Source: Pisolithus tinctorius (taxonomy: Eukaryota > Basidiomycota > Agaricomycetes > Boletales > Pisolithaceae). From it: a DNA stretch of 64,000 bases. Below, in pieces: positions 1-11,596 of this stretch (position 1 is the stretch's first letter; the number at the start of each line of letters is the position of its first letter). A program made the translations under genes and the position numbers. The stretch spans positions 2,232,001-2,296,000 of the forward strand of contig JANFAH010000001.1 in the NCBI GenBank assembly GCA_024663395.1, written 5' to 3'. The notes beneath the pieces are model-generated. The model saw nothing but the letters and a program-made list of their open reading frames with translations. It made no database searches and was not told where the DNA came from.

Positions 1-259
1 ATGTCACAACGTACTGAGCGGCAGGGCTATGCGGGGACCATGACTGAAAGGAGTCACATCTGTATTCGTACCCTGGTGTCCTTGTGCTGTGAACCTTCGC
101 AGACTGTTCCAAAAGGAAACCTTGGACTTACCACAAAAGGCGGTTTGTGCTAGTGCGCGCTATCCTGCCTCCGATAAGGCATCATCTACACCGTCATGTG
201 ACCAAATGTCAGCGATACCAGATCCGACGGGGCCTACGGGACGAGCCGCTTGTGCAACG

Positions 260-267
260 TTTAAAAG
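260..267 (+). promoter_or_regulatory. TATA-like element of the 8-Cys metallothionein
   Basis: TTTAAAAG lies about 160 bp upstream of the ATG at 423. The same element occurs at the same distance in the duplicate copy (51184-51191), and TATAAAA elements sit at nearly the same distance in the three 6-Cys genes. Confidence 0.55.
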
Positions 268-422
268 GAGCTGCACATTCCAGCAACTCCAGCAACTTTC
301 TCTGCTATCTGCGACCACTTACACATCCTTCGTACGTCATGCTCCTGCCATGCTGTAAAGCGTGCCCTCATCATATTTCATGTTGAGCAGACATAACCAA
401 CCAGTTCATATCCATTGTCAAC

Positions 423-578
423 ATGTCTTCTGGCTGCAACTGCAACGCTAAGTAGGTGCCATTTTGCTGCTGTTTATTGTGTGCGGGCTCGCTGACCAGC
501 CACTTTTCTCCCTGTAGCTGTGGCTGCTCTGCTGGCAACTGCAGCTGTCCCGCTGGCACCTGCACCTGCAAGCACTAA
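423..578 (+). CDS. Metallothionein, 8-Cys type, copy A1
   Basis: Two exons, 423-451 and 518-578, with a 66-bp GT-AG intron in phase 2, encode a 29-residue protein. It has eight cysteines, all in CXC pairs (residues 5/7, 11/13, 18/20, 25/27), and ends in CTCKH. No aromatic residues are present. Cytosolic proteins of this kind bind Cu(I), Zn or Cd through thiolate clusters and buffer or detoxify metal. The start codon is the first ATG after a roughly 160-bp leader. Copy A2 at 51347 has the same exon structure and differs by a Pro to Ala change near residue 21. The gene is too short for ordinary ORF calling, and its intron hides half of the cysteines. Which metal it binds cannot be read from the sequence. 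Confidence 0.9.
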
Positions 579-610
579 ATGCTTCTTGCCTCCTAGAGGT
601 TGTATGATTA

Positions 611-1078
611 CTATGCCGTTTGTCCCAGCGTCGAGCTATGTATGAGAAAACCGAGAAAACCAATATTACCTTGAGCGCGTTTGGAAGTGTCCGGATCATT
701 TGCTGCGATAAACCTCTTAGTGGGGACAATAATTCCGCCTGTCTGATGACGCGTGCCGTTTGGTGTTTGGCATTTTACTGCGGTGAAGTCAGGAGCATCT
801 AGTTGAGATGCGGTGCCATTGGAAGATGAAACTGTCTTGGAACTTACAGCAGTTGTACTGGTTGTTGGGACGGCAGAAGATACATCCAGATATCTGATAT
901 AGAAATCATTTTGGAAGTCTATATCGGCCTCTGATGTTCTCTTGCAGTATTCCGCAGTCTCATAGTAGCAAACGGTTTGCAGGGTTACTATAACAGGAAA
1001 AACGAGAGTTACCGCTCCCAAGTTAGAAGTATTGAGAAACCTTCCATCCCTGATCGCACGTTGCAACTGTTTGCCCAT
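611..1078 (-). CDS. Hypothetical ORF, doubtful
   Basis: This is an open frame of 155 codons with no recognised family. It starts with a short basic stretch, then a hydrophobic segment at about residues 21-38, then a Ser/Thr-rich part. A possible in-frame GT-AG intron starts near 850. The aligned copy at about 51545-52000 is disturbed, so purifying selection is not evident. It could be a fragment of a decayed gene rather than a functional one. Confidence 0.25.
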   Translation of the reverse strand: MGKQLQRAIRDGRFLNTSNLGAVTLVFPVIVTLQTVCYYETAEYCKRTSEADIDFQNDFYIRYLDVSSAVPTTSTTAVSSKTVSSSNGTASQLDAPDFTAVKCQTPNGTRHQTGGIIVPTKRFIAANDPDTSKRAQGNIGFLGFLIHSSTLGQTA

Positions 1079-3900
1079 TGTGGTCTAGTTTATGAATCAG
1101 CATGGGTACGGGGCGGCCTGGAAGATGACTTCCAGAGCGACTTGCCTATCTACGCAGTCGTGCCATTGTGAGCTAGCTTTATTGGCTCCTAATGAATTCG
1201 AGGCCAGGATCAAACCGACGTGGTCATATCTGGTCAATACAACCCCGCTGCGATGGCAGCCGAGCTAGTTGTCGATAACCAATGGTGACTAGTGCTGGAT
1301 AATATGAAATACCAGATTTAAACGACGATGATCATCTGGGGGGCAGAACTCTGATAAGCGGAGACCGGATGGAAGGTCAAGTGTCAGGAATGTTGCAGGG
1401 GAAAGATGAGACAGACCAACCGGGTGAGTTCGCGGCTACACTAGTTTTGGTGCGCGAAATATGCCACGACAGCGAACTTCAGCAAGGTAGGCCCGAGTTT
1501 GCGATCAGTGCAACACGGAGTGGAGAATCTGGGAATAACACCGGCCAGGCTCTCCGTAAAACGTGATTTGTTGCGCTCGAACAATTCTGCAAATTACTCT
1601 GATATCAAATCGCTTTGTGCGGGAGGCTCACACTCACCAGACGCCGGATGCAAACGTAGCAACCAAGCAAAGCTATGTATCAACATGTCGCCCAACAGCG
1701 AAAAGTACAGCCGCACCTCCTCATAAGCTTTTTTCGTTGGCATGGATGCTGGGCAGAATCGCTGACGGGCCCGTTTTGCTGCAGTGCAAGCAGTAAACGT
1801 TTGTCCTAAAAGACCGGGGATTCAGAAGAAGCCTAGAACGTAAGCTGCCGTCTGGAGCGATATCTGTATTGGCACAATGAATCATAAACGGTCTACCCTC
1901 CCACCACATAAGCGAGAGATAAATATCGAAACTTACTGGGGGATCACGACGAGTGGTTTCCCGTGTGGAATGCTCGTCACATTAGCATGGGTTGCTGGAA
2001 GTAAACCGTTTAGGTATCACTGTGCTTGGAGATGGCGTCACGAAACCTTGCACCGTTTACGCAACCACCTGCCACAAATACGTACTGCGAATGTCGAACC
2101 TGTGTTACTTGCAAGGTCATTTGAAGTCGCCGAGGAAGAAGATTGGGCGAACAAAATCAAACCTTCGAGTTCTGAAGTACATGATTACCATCGCGTCGTA
2201 CTGAGGAACGCAACGCCCTTTTCATCTCTTTTTTCTTGTTCCAGCTCAATGGACGTGAAAGCGACGTTGGGGTTAGGTTGTAGCCTTGTAGGCGAGCACA
2301 TACGTGAGTACGAGTTTCAGAAGAACGATGAGGTCATTTGAAGAATAGCTGGACAAGATAACGCCATCCGCATCGCAAATTGGACCTTTCTTGGGGACTC
2401 GCTCAAGTACAGCGCTGTGCACTCCGCGAAGTAACGATAACTTGCGACCAAAACGAAGGCAGGAAGGGTACTGAGAGATTGCATGTGCTTGAGGAGTCGA
2501 AGGTAAGTACTGGACTATGGTAGTCGCTGAATTCAACCAAAGTCGATTTGGAAAAGAAAATCTCGCACCCTCGCAGTCAGCTACCCTCACAGTCAGAGCC
2601 TACCTTCGCGGTCAGTGTCTGGGCTCTAAATTCACTTCTTTAAAGCTCACTGCCCGTCGTCTCGTACGTCCTTTCAGCTTGCCACCGACCTTCCCTATGC
2701 CTGGTTCCACCTCGCTGGTTGACAATCTCGACTCCGCATGTTGCATTCAAAGGCTCAGTCACTGTCAAAAACGGTCGTCCTAAACCAGGTTCCAGTGCAT
2801 TTGCCATGAACGAAGGTCGTCACTATGCTGTCAGGCTACAATGCTGAACCTTACACATACTCTCGACTTGGATCCCTTTCAATTAATACTGGTACTCGAC
2901 GAGCTTTAGACTAGGAAACCGAGGTTAACTATCGGTTAACTCCGGCCGAATTCTTGAGCGCGCGGCACGCTAAGACCCCGCACCCTTGCCCACGACGACT
3001 CGACACCCCAAGAGGCCGAAGTTCTGGTGCGCACCCACCGTCACATGATATTGACGGCGTCCTTACTATGTCCCTGCATTAACTACTATGAGAGTACACG
3101 CGGATGCAACGTATCGAACTTTAATCGATGCACCGATGCCTTGAGCTGCCACTGATGCCCTTGCCGCCATAGACAAGCAACCGAGCACATTGTCAACTCA
3201 GCTGCCCGGAAGTTGTGGGGTTTACTAAACGATGGAGCAATACCTTCCCTACATATGCTCATCGCCACTCCATCAACACCACCCAGTCCCAGACGTCCGG
3301 AATGCAACTTCCGCTCTGGACAACCGGCCAAGCGTTTTGCGGAATATATAAATATTTTTCCCGTGGCAACCCATCTTTGCCATAGCTGTTCAGCGGAGAT
3401 CAATGTTCCACATCAGAAACCGCACCGGAACTAAAATGGACAGCTCTCTCCTAACAAGGTGGGACGAAATGCCACGCCCTGCCAGTGGAATGGGCGTTAC
3501 CATTTTGGCTTGCGAAGTCGTGCTAATATCGTTCAATGAGACAGTCACGCCTTGGATATGATCCCTGACCCCGCGTCACAACTGGCACACAAAATAAGAA
3601 TAGCTTTTTACCCCAATGAAAGAACGAGGAAACGACCCTTGATGTCTTCTTTTGTCGCCGCATTGGAGGCAATATTATTTCGATCACGTTATCCTGCTTC
3701 TCTGCTCAGACTTTCTCCAGCAACTGCCGCATTGCAGCACCTCTTCGACGCCTTGATAACACGCCACTTCTACTACTATTGCTCATAATGGCTTATTGGC
3801 GTGGGTGTCGGAGCAACGATCAAGGAACAGCAACTCAGGAAAATTCCGATGTCTACGCTATCACCCGATTGTTCAACCTGCGGACTTCGGCGCCAGCCAC
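1079..3900. other. Decayed interior of duplication copy 1
   Basis: No complete gene model can be supported here apart from the dead metallothionein at 1685. The region aligns with 52010-54900. On the minus strand at about 2330-2420 a run of some 25 codons is kept in both copies (near 53320-53420), with mostly conservative changes, and may be an exon of an unrecognised gene. The remaining open frames are short and broken in the other copy. Confidence 0.5.
1685..1796 (+). pseudogene. Dead metallothionein in duplication copy 1
   Basis: The start reads ATG then Ser-Pro-Asn-Ser-Glu-Lys, as in the 6-Cys metallothioneins (MSPN.DK). The codons that should be cysteine read Tyr, Arg and Ser, and a stop follows after 13 codons. 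About 90 bp on there is a splice-acceptor-like CAG and then TGC-AAG-CAG-TAA, the exact C-terminal CKQ-stop of the living genes; the rest of exon 2 is missing. The corresponding relic at 52638 has lost other parts, so the gene was already present before the segment duplicated. Confidence 0.65.
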
Positions 3901-3910
3901 TGCCTAGACG

Positions 3911-3919
3911 TATAAAAAG
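3911..3919 (+). promoter_or_regulatory. TATA box of metallothionein B1
   Basis: TATAAAAAG followed by GGG lies 161 bp before the ATG at 4072. The same box and distance are kept at 54905 upstream of copy B2. Confidence 0.65.
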
Positions 3920-4071
3920 GGGCCCGTTTGCACTCGACATCCTCAGCAATTCGCTCTGATACTCGCCACCACTCGATTATCTCTTGTACGTACTGTCTGT
4001 CTTGCACTGGAGTGCAACGTTTGTCGCTCACCGAGCTCCACGCTGAACAGACACAACCAATCTATATCAAC

Positions 4072-4217
4072 ATGTCCGACAAGTGCAACTGCAACGTCGC
4101 TGGGTGGGTGTTACTCGTGATTGTCGAGGGTATGGAAGGGTCGCTGACCAGCCTTTCTTCTTTTCTTCTCCCTGTAGCTGCAACTGCAACGCCGGTAGCT
4201 GCACCTGCAAGCAGTAA
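4072..4217 (+). CDS. Metallothionein, 6-Cys type, copy B1
   Basis: Exons 4072-4103 and 4178-4217 are separated by a 74-bp GT-AG intron in phase 2, the same relative position as in the 8-Cys genes, just after the first CXC pair. The product has 23 residues and six cysteines in three CXC pairs, and ends in CTCKQ. It is one CXC pair shorter than the 8-Cys type and has a Val-Ala-Gly link between the first two pairs. It is probably a cytosolic metal-thiolate protein. Its partner in the second copy of the segment is at 55068. Metal preference cannot be inferred. Confidence 0.9.
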
Positions 4218-5078
4218 ACCCATCTCGCCCCTCTGAGTCAATGCGATGCTGTGGTTCTAGGAGTTCCTGACGTAGTGGAGAGAAAACTTCGGAAAACCCA
4301 CAAAAAAGGATGTTGTGTTTGAAGTCTGTATAATTGCAATGTGATTTGTGTTCAGTGTAAACCTTCGAGGGATGATGCCAGTACCAACGCCTCCGACGCT
4401 TGGACAGAGAGCGATGTCCTTGAGATGTATCCCTGTCGTTACAGTTTATTTCCCTGCCTTCCTCGGGGTGCGACTTGCGGCGCCAGATCACACCCCGATA
4501 CAACGGAAGAAAATCCAGGACTTGCGTGTAAGTGCTTGAACAACATCGTTAGTGCTATCTACACTGCCCGCCTCCGACGACGTTACAAAGTTATTTCAGA
4601 TATATTCTTCCTCCGCAAGTCTCACCCTGCACGACATCGTCTTCGACATGTATAAATCGGATATATACGCATTGACTCCCCGAGACTTTCCCTCCCCTGT
4701 CGACGATACCAATCTCTTTCCTTCTTTCTACTTCTGGCATTTACTGACTCTCTTCGCCTGACCGTTTCGAGAGCTCCCCAGCAGCTACGCAACATGGTTC
4801 TAGGGAATGATGTAACGCTTGTCCTAGGGTATGAACAATCAGCAGCCAAGCAGAGACTGTCTCTCTAAGACGGGGCTATTGGAATCAAAACAACAACAAC
4901 AACAAGCAGCGAACAAGCTCCACGCTCCAAGACAGAACAGGGTCAAAATGTAACAACGCTTCCTCAACATGAAACGCCATGCCCTACAGAATACACGGGA
5001 GTAAGAAATAGTCAAGTCAGAATGGGGTAGATATAAGCAAAAGGTGATGGTGGATGGGGGTGAATTAGGGCAGCACAC
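4218..5078. other. Intergenic, end of duplication copy 1 and carrier 3' flank
   Basis: 4218-4525 still aligns with 55226-55513. The rest, up to the carrier stop codon at 5079, shows no supported gene, repeat or RNA. Confidence 0.5.
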
Positions 5079-7276
5079 TTAGAGTGTCCCCCGCTGCCAA
5101 TCTACGATCCGCCTCAACTGTTCCAATGTAAGGAAAATGAGGATTGTCGTTGGCTGGAGACGTGTCCAGGAAGGAACCCAACCCTTGAACACGAACATGG
5201 GCCCTTCGTTGGCGAGCGACGCACGGATGGCGTTGAATGTGGACTAGATCGGTGACAAAGCATCAGCGTCGTATCAACACTTTTTTAACGTCAGAATCCA
5301 AAAACGCACGCTAGATCCAGGCCCACTGGCATTCATGATCCTACTTTTTAGGACGTCGGCAGGAGAGCAGACAGTTGTTGCTACAGTGCCCTGTACAATG
5401 AGACCCGTCAGAAGCATCGAGGGGACCGTTTGTGAAGGTATATACCGCGGCAAAACTGGCCGTAAAGTGGCATACAGCGTTGTCCTGGAAGTAATTCGTC
5501 TTGAGGAGTTGGGATTTGAAGAAGTCATATCTGTTGGTTGATATGAGATGTACCCAACGATACGTGGACAACCATGGTACGTACGAAGCAAGCTGACTTG
5601 CGTTCATCAGGACACTCCTGATCACGTTCGGTCCAACACCGCGCATGAGGGACGAAGCGCCTTCCTCGCGGACAATCTGGTCATCGTATTCAGTGCAGGT
5701 GAGGTCAAACGCGGGCACAACGGATATGGCGATGCATGCGAGGTAAACAGATGAGTTTCACCATCAACAACATCAAGGAACAAACAAAAAGGTCGCAAAG
5801 GCAAGCAGCAGATTAAGACAAATAAAGAAAAGATACGCCCTGCAACTAATAAACTGTCCACATGGATCAGCTGCCCTCCGGGTCGTCAACGGCCGACACT
5901 CGCAGAGGGACCTGCGACTTCGGTTAGCATTTGACGTAAGTTCCCCACTACCTCCGCAAGCGCCGAGGCTGGGAAACCTCGGTCGAGCAAATTTTTCCTC
6001 AGCTCGCGTTTCATCCGCCCGCGTCATTGTTCCAACCTCCTCTCCGCCTCTATATTCCAGCGAAAAGCGCAAATGCTCGCGACCGACACGCGTTTTCGAG
6101 CATGCGGTGGTGGAAACGAGGAAGTCGCAGCAGGAGCCCGACGAAACGAGAACTATAGCCTCGTAGACACGGTAGGAGTTCGTCCACATTGCCTTCCCCC
6201 CTTCATTACCTCTCCCATTCCCTGACTCACTTTTCAAGTGATTGCCATGAAAGAGACTAGCGCTGTTTTCACGCCAGGTTTTGTCAAATGTGCCCTACCG
6301 AGATGATGTCACGGATTCTTCACGACACATCCGGCACGTTTTGGTCACTGCATCCTCCCATCCACCCTGTATTCGTGAATCAGGCTGGCGGCGCGCGCGG
6401 ACCGACTAACAATGCCTCTCTGGCAGACCATATCGGACCACATCGGACGTGTCATGAATTCCCACGCGAAGAGCATGGTCGCAAGCTATATAGCAGCCCC
6501 GAGGGTCCAAGCGAGACGACTGTATGCGGGGTGCGGAGTTGCGGTAACTCAGAAAGTCCGCCCCCAAACCAGCCGACAAGACCATTCAGCCGAAGTAAAA
6601 GCGGTTGGGAGTGCAGTGCACATACGCAACAAACGAAAGAGTAAGAAGGAAGGTCGACGGAACTCACCCTGTACACAGCATCGAAACAATGTTTGTAATT
6701 GAAACGCTTTTCGGGTGGTTTTGCAAAGTCACCTTGGAGGCGAACCTGTGGCGGTGGTGCGGGGAAAGTTACGTTATAGGCACGAGGGGAATGCGGGGTT
6801 GGCCTACATACCATGACGACTTCCCCAGGGTTTCCAACTACACCTGCGATACTGCCAGCTGTTGCACAAGTGAGTTAACGATGGTAGATTACGATGTGGG
6901 TGACACGCATACCCATGACTCCTGCGGTTGCCAGTACCCATGGAGGGCTGTCTGGGCCAGCCCCAAGGATTTTCTTACTCTCGTCGTAGGCCCAGAAACG
7001 ACATAGAGAGTAGCTCATCTGTCGCAGCCACGTGCCAGAGATACCATCGAAGAGACCGCGTACGCCTGCGGTCCGTACAGTCTTACGCATAGATTCTATC
7101 ATACGCTTTTCGCCAGATGCCTGTAGGCGGACTTTGGTGAGATCGAGAGGGTGAGTGATTGACGCTGCGATGGTTGCGGCGAGACCACCCAAGTAGAATG
7201 GGTAGGGCGGTTTCTTGCCCTTTGTTGGTTGTGGTACAGCGATGGCTGGTTCAACTGGTGGTGTAGCAGAGGCCAT
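5079..7276 (-). CDS. Mitochondrial dicarboxylate carrier (SLC25 family, DIC1-like)
   Basis: Seven exons join in phase to 303 residues, the normal length of the family: 7276-6913, 6858-6812, 6745-6668, 5676-5585, 5530-5446, 5390-5310 and 5243-5079. Three carrier signatures are present: PLDLTKVRLQ near residue 40, NPGEVVMVRLQ near 140, and SPADVLKSRI near 235. Members exchange dicarboxylates such as malate or succinate against phosphate across the inner mitochondrial membrane using six transmembrane helices. The pattern of the second and third signatures (NPxxVVxVR, SPADVLKSR) resembles yeast DIC1 more than citrate or oxoglutarate carriers; substrate assignment is by family resemblance. Introns are 45-60 bp except intron 3, which is 991 bp (5677-6667). 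The start is the only ATG that gives a complete first repeat. Confidence 0.9.
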
Positions 7277-8002
7277 GATGGATGCACTAGATAGAGGGAG
7301 ACGAGCGAAGACAAGAGGCGAGAGGGTGGCCCACGAGATGCATTAGGAGACCCGAATCACCTTTTCGGGGAATCCGCTGCTACCCGCCTGATACTTCCTT
7401 ATCGGGAAATTCACCCTACCTGTGGGAAGACTCGGGCCTCATGCCTACTTCCAATTTTGGATATCACCCCCGACTCCCCGCTCCGGATTGCTCCGGGTGG
7501 TGGCGAGAGTCGTGTCCGGCGACGGCAGCATCCCGCTCACCCCGCTCGTTGTTGTCCCGTCTGTCAATACAAGGTGACGCATGCCCTGAAATCGTGTCAG
7601 CTGTCCCTTTTGCTTATCGCCTTTGCAACGAACGGCTTTGTCGGACAGCAGAATCATTGCGGCAACCTGGCCATGGACTGTTCGCCCGGGATCTGCGCAA
7701 CTATGCCGTTTAGGGCTCGCTTCTTCCCTCGGGGATGCAAACCGCACCATCACCTCCCTACTACTTCTCACTAGAGGTCGTGTGGTTCAATTCCTCCCAG
7801 CCGCAGACTCATCACGAGAGATTATTCACATGCAATCTCGTACTAGAGGATAGGGCCGTCGGGGACGGCAGGCACCTTGTTTACGGACACGTCATAGAAT
7901 CCCATATTTTACAGTATGCAATATCAATATTTGTACCACTCCCACTTTTCCATTGCTGTGGACCCGCACGTGGTATTACTAGGACATTTTGCTGGGTACA
8001 CA
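7277..8002. other. Intergenic, carrier promoter side
   Basis: This is the gap between the 5' end of the carrier gene and the 3' end of the F-box-like gene. It contains only overlapping short frames without codon structure. No gene, RNA or repeat was recognised. Confidence 0.45.
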
Positions 8003-9035
8003 CTATACCTCCTCACTTCCGATGAACCGCCGATCGGAGAGAAGGTCCCTTCTGATTGTGAGTGCATGCATAGGAATGCGAACATCACGTACTCACATGT
8101 CGTTGTTGAACACGAACGAATATCCATCGAGAAAGGCAGGATATGCGCCGCATACGTACCCACCAAGTAACCACATGACATTGATGACACCCAAGCATTT
8201 GAGGATGTCAGCCGGCTTCACGAGGTCATGACGGAGATCAGAAATTTGAACCCATAGACAGCCGCCGTCAGTCAAACTGCGAGGTATAGACCTGCAACTG
8301 TAAGGTAAATGATGAAACTCCTCGCATTCGACAAACTCGAAACCGCGTGAGGCGTATTTCTGCAGGGCTGCCATCGTTTTGAAGCCGAGGGTGCCATAAT
8401 AAACGGGATGTGGGTTGATCAGCGCACGGTGAACGAACGTCAGGTTCGGATACGCGCAAAAGATCGTGTCTGCGCTGATGAAATTCATCACAGCAGTGCT
8501 GTGGAATTGAAACAACGGGGAGAGGGCAGTCGATGTCTTCGAGACAATTACATCAATGTAATGAGTCCCGTTGGAAAACGTGAGGATAGAGCGAATGGCG
8601 GTCGTGTTGTAAGGACTGGCCTCGACGCGTGTCTCGCGGATGACGTTGTAACCTGCAAGGCGGTATTCAGAGCACGTTAATGCGTGATGGCCATGAGAAA
8701 GACGTACCCTCGCATTCTAGTCTCATCGACAAGTAACACATCTGCCGCAAAGGCACATAAATATCAAGGTCCGAGGGTGTCCAAGCACAGCTGTTGGCAG
8801 GCAAGACCATGTGAAGTGCCAAGGAGCCGGAGATAATGGCGTCGCAGGAGCGCAGGATACCTAGCAGGACGGCACAGCTGGAGAAAAATCCTGCCGTCCT
8901 CATACTGAGGCGGTATCCGAGGTAACAGTATGCTAGGATTGCGGCCATCCCCGATGATCTTGCAAATTTGGCAATATCATGAATGTTACAGTAACCCAGG
9001 ATGTGGTGACGCAGTTCTGGCGGTAGACGAAACAT
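8003..9035 (-). CDS. F-box-like hypothetical protein
   Basis: Exons 9035-8708, 8652-8097 and 8051-8003 join in phase to 310 residues. The N-terminus, from Met through LPPELRHHILGYC, looks like an F-box helix and would dock on Skp1 of an SCF ubiquitin ligase. A middle stretch reads SGSLALHMVLP then PSDLDIYVP, a Gly-Ser plus Asp-x-Asp arrangement reminiscent of nucleotidyltransferase folds; I do not assign that activity. The C-terminal part contains LTDGGCLWVQ and a hydrophobic segment. An upstream open stretch lacks an ATG in this frame, so the ATG at 9035 was chosen. Proteins of this kind form large families in Agaricomycetes as far as I recall; I do not know a function. Confidence 0.7.
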
Positions 9036-9274
9036 ACCTGGAAGAAGGTAGCGAGGTTTCAAGTTGCCCCAACATCATCCTTTATAGGCCCGCAGGAGTT
9101 AAGGGGTTCAAGGGGTGGAAACGGAGGTTAGAAATGTAAACTGCAGGGCATAGGGGGTGAGGTAATACGTACAGTGATTGATGATAGTTGACGCCGTTCC
9201 CGGCATACCGACGATGAAGCAGAAAGCGCAAGACAAGGTGGGTGGCAGCACAGCCACCGGGAGGTGTTCGAAAA

Positions 9275-9920
9275 TCAATTCATTCTCGTATTTCCAATGT
9301 ACGCAGTTGTAGAGATCACCGGCCCCCAGTTATGAAAGTATACAGCGGAATTCATAGACTTTTTCGTTATACAGTGATCGCGCATGTTATCTTTGTAGTG
9401 GCACTATACACTATGTATCGTAAATCAGTCGACCACCAATGCAGTCTCTCACATATCGGTTAGGAATGATCCGTCGCAGCAGAAGCGGAAGCCGTACTTG
9501 GAAAACGTATAGCTAAGCTGTCATGTAGTTAGCGCGCTTCGTAGAAGGGAACATAATAGAGACGAACACGAGGAGCGCATTCATGATGTCCTGGAGGTCG
9601 TCCTCAGCACGAATGTGCAAGGGACGTTGATGACCAGGGAGCACCCTGACAAAAACATACGCAGCAGTCTCACGACAGGTCTGGTGACGCTCCTGGTCAA
9701 AGAAGACTATGTATAGCCTGTGGCGAAGTTGCACTCGTGTCGAAGTGATAGAGGCGTCTGGTGGAAAGAGGTATTGATTACCACTAATGACCATCATGCC
9801 GTTGTCATCGACACGGACGCTCAGTCTGCGCGGCCCAGAGGTTCTGCCGAAAAGAAAACCCCATACGGTGTAAAGAGTTCTGTCGTTTGTGCTGATCTGA
9901 GAGTGCTGTTGGTTATCCAT
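9275..9920 (-). CDS. Hypothetical multi-exon gene
   Basis: The ATG at 9920 opens a frame to about 9560 (Met-Asp-Asn-Gln-Gln onward) containing a stretch rich in aromatic and basic residues. A probable intron ends in CTAACTACATGACAG at 9520. A short exon follows (YTFSKYGFRFCC), then a second intron, and a last exon (YFHNWGPVIS, ending TRMN) with a stop at 9275. The coding-like composition and clean acceptors argue for a real gene, but the exact splice sites were not all fixed. I recognise no domain. It is transcribed in the same direction as the F-box-like gene, about 240 bp upstream of it. Confidence 0.4.
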
Positions 9921-10596
9921 GGTCTGTAGAAAGGAAAACCCATAAGAGACAACCTCGACGACGTACATTGCACTTACATGTAGGTTGAGAAATTGGAGTA
10001 TGCTGACGTGAAATGCAACGAAGGCTAATAAATGCCTTACAGCAAGGGGCCCCCCTATGATCGGGGCTTGATAATGGATTGGTCACGGAGGGGGAAGGCT
10101 CCTTATGATCAGTCAGCTGCCATCTGAAAAATTAAGGGGACTAGCATTCATCGACATGAGAGGCGCACCAGCAGGGCATCCGTGGCAGAAAGCCTGCAAA
10201 CGTGGTGCCCCTTACGCTCGAGGCCCATAAGTGACTTGATCTGCAAAAGGGCTCGCACCCCATGATTGGAACCTTGCTGGGGGGAAAGTCGGCATGTTTT
10301 ATCTCTTCAACGCTTAAGCGTCCCCGGCGGGCAGGCCCCCTTTTTTGCCGCGCGATCTCCACGTACACGAGCAGGGACAGCGGACCGCGGCAAGTGGCAT
10401 ACATTGCAACCCGGCATGTCAGAGCATCTCAGCATTCGACGAATGTGTACAAGTGCTTGCAACATTCCTAAATACATAAGGACTTCCACACAATCTATTA
10501 CCTCCCACGACTTTTAACACATACACTGGAGACGGCTTTAGGCGAGAGTCAATAGACAGCAAAACACCGCGACTGCTACGGACACGTTACGCCTCA
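9921..10596. other. Intergenic
   Basis: No gene, RNA or repeat could be supported between the hypothetical gene and the 3' end of the interrupted gene. Confidence 0.4.
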
Positions 10597-11596
10597 TTAA
10601 GTCTGAAAGATGTATGAACCGTTGGGAGTGAATGCGAAGGACACGTTAAGCATACCTGGCGTAATTTCTTCGTGGCCGGCATGTGGGAGAAAGACGGACC
10701 GCTACCATACACAGATCTTTTGAGAGGGTTCGTAGGCGGGGGGGGAGGTTCGCGTAGCACCACCATCTCGCGCAGGACGCCGCTGAACACAGATTTCTTA
10801 TCCTGTTTGAAATAGTAGTGTATCAGGGCGAAGTGCACGATGACGACTGCACCGCAAAGCTTTCGTAGGTAGTCGCCGGGCACGATGGATGCATGGTTTT
10901 GATCGAACGCCGGGAGCGGACAAACCATGTGTGTTGTCGCTGCATGTTCCAAAGCCATCCTTGTCCGTTCTTGAACAGGCCACTCTGCAGTTCGGGCCTC
11001 TGCCGTATGTTAGTTGAATCAAGGGTGAGAAAATTGAAAGACATACCCTCGACGCTAGCTGTGTCCAGATCCACATTCTCGTCTTTCTTCGTGAACAACG
11101 AGTGGCTGACCTGGATAGAGGTGACACCGTTGGCCTCACGGATGCAAGAAACCAGCGTCGTCCCCTTCTTGGATGGGATGAGTTTTTCCAGAGCCCTGAC
11201 ATTACCTACTATCGCGGGGAAATCCGCACAAGCAGTCTTAAAGGCGGCGTCTTTCTGAACAGCAATAAGTTGACAGCTTAGTTTGGTCTCAGAAAACTCT
11301 CGCTTGAAAGCCCCTGACGGCATGTATGCACCCTCAGGGCCCATGAAAAAGTTTTGACGATCCACTTGAAAGATGCCACTGATAAGCAGTTCCGTGGTTT
11401 CATCGCCGCTGTCTTTCACAACCGCGATGTCGCCAGAAAAACCGCCTTGGAAAAATTCTGCATGGGAGGCAAGCTGCGGTGTGGTGCCATAGAACGCGAG
11501 GGTGTTGGTCTTCAACATGGTTATGATCTCATCAATCTCGTTGCAGTCGTCATCAGCTCTTTGCTCGGATGCGGTGGCAGATGTGGTAGGTGCCGC
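10597..11596 (-). pseudogene. Interrupted hypothetical gene, main (3') part
   Basis: This part carries most of exon 1 (11592-11047; 11593-11596 is the target-site copy), exon 2 (10999-10656) and a tiny exon 3 (10602-10597). The remainder of exon 1, with the ATG at 22981, lies on the far side of element A. Removing the element and one copy of the 4-bp target site gives a single frame of 305 residues with no stop or indel. I do not recognise a catalytic motif. The C-terminal half has EWPVQERTRMALEHA, a hydrophobic stretch around AVVIVHFALIHYYF and a proline run. The gene is presumably non-functional in this haplotype unless an alternative start in the 3' part is used. Confidence 0.8.

Larger units (their letters stand above)
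75..4525 (+). repeat. Segmental duplication, copy 1 (metallothionein segment)
   Basis: This stretch is collinear with about 51036-55513 in the same orientation. Matching landmarks run in order: both metallothionein genes, the dead metallothionein between them, the block around 1200/2340 (52135/53330) and the tail after the second metallothionein. The copies are diverged and have small indels, so the duplication is not recent. The edges are approximate, and the left edge may continue outside the window. Confidence 0.85.

Noticed and set aside
1877..2341. 154-codon plus ORF in duplication copy 1
   Set aside because: Frame not kept at 52870-53340 in the other copy; no recognisable domain.
5773..6237. 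154-codon minus ORF inside carrier intron 3
   Set aside because: No family, biased composition without domain structure, and no splice or promoter support.
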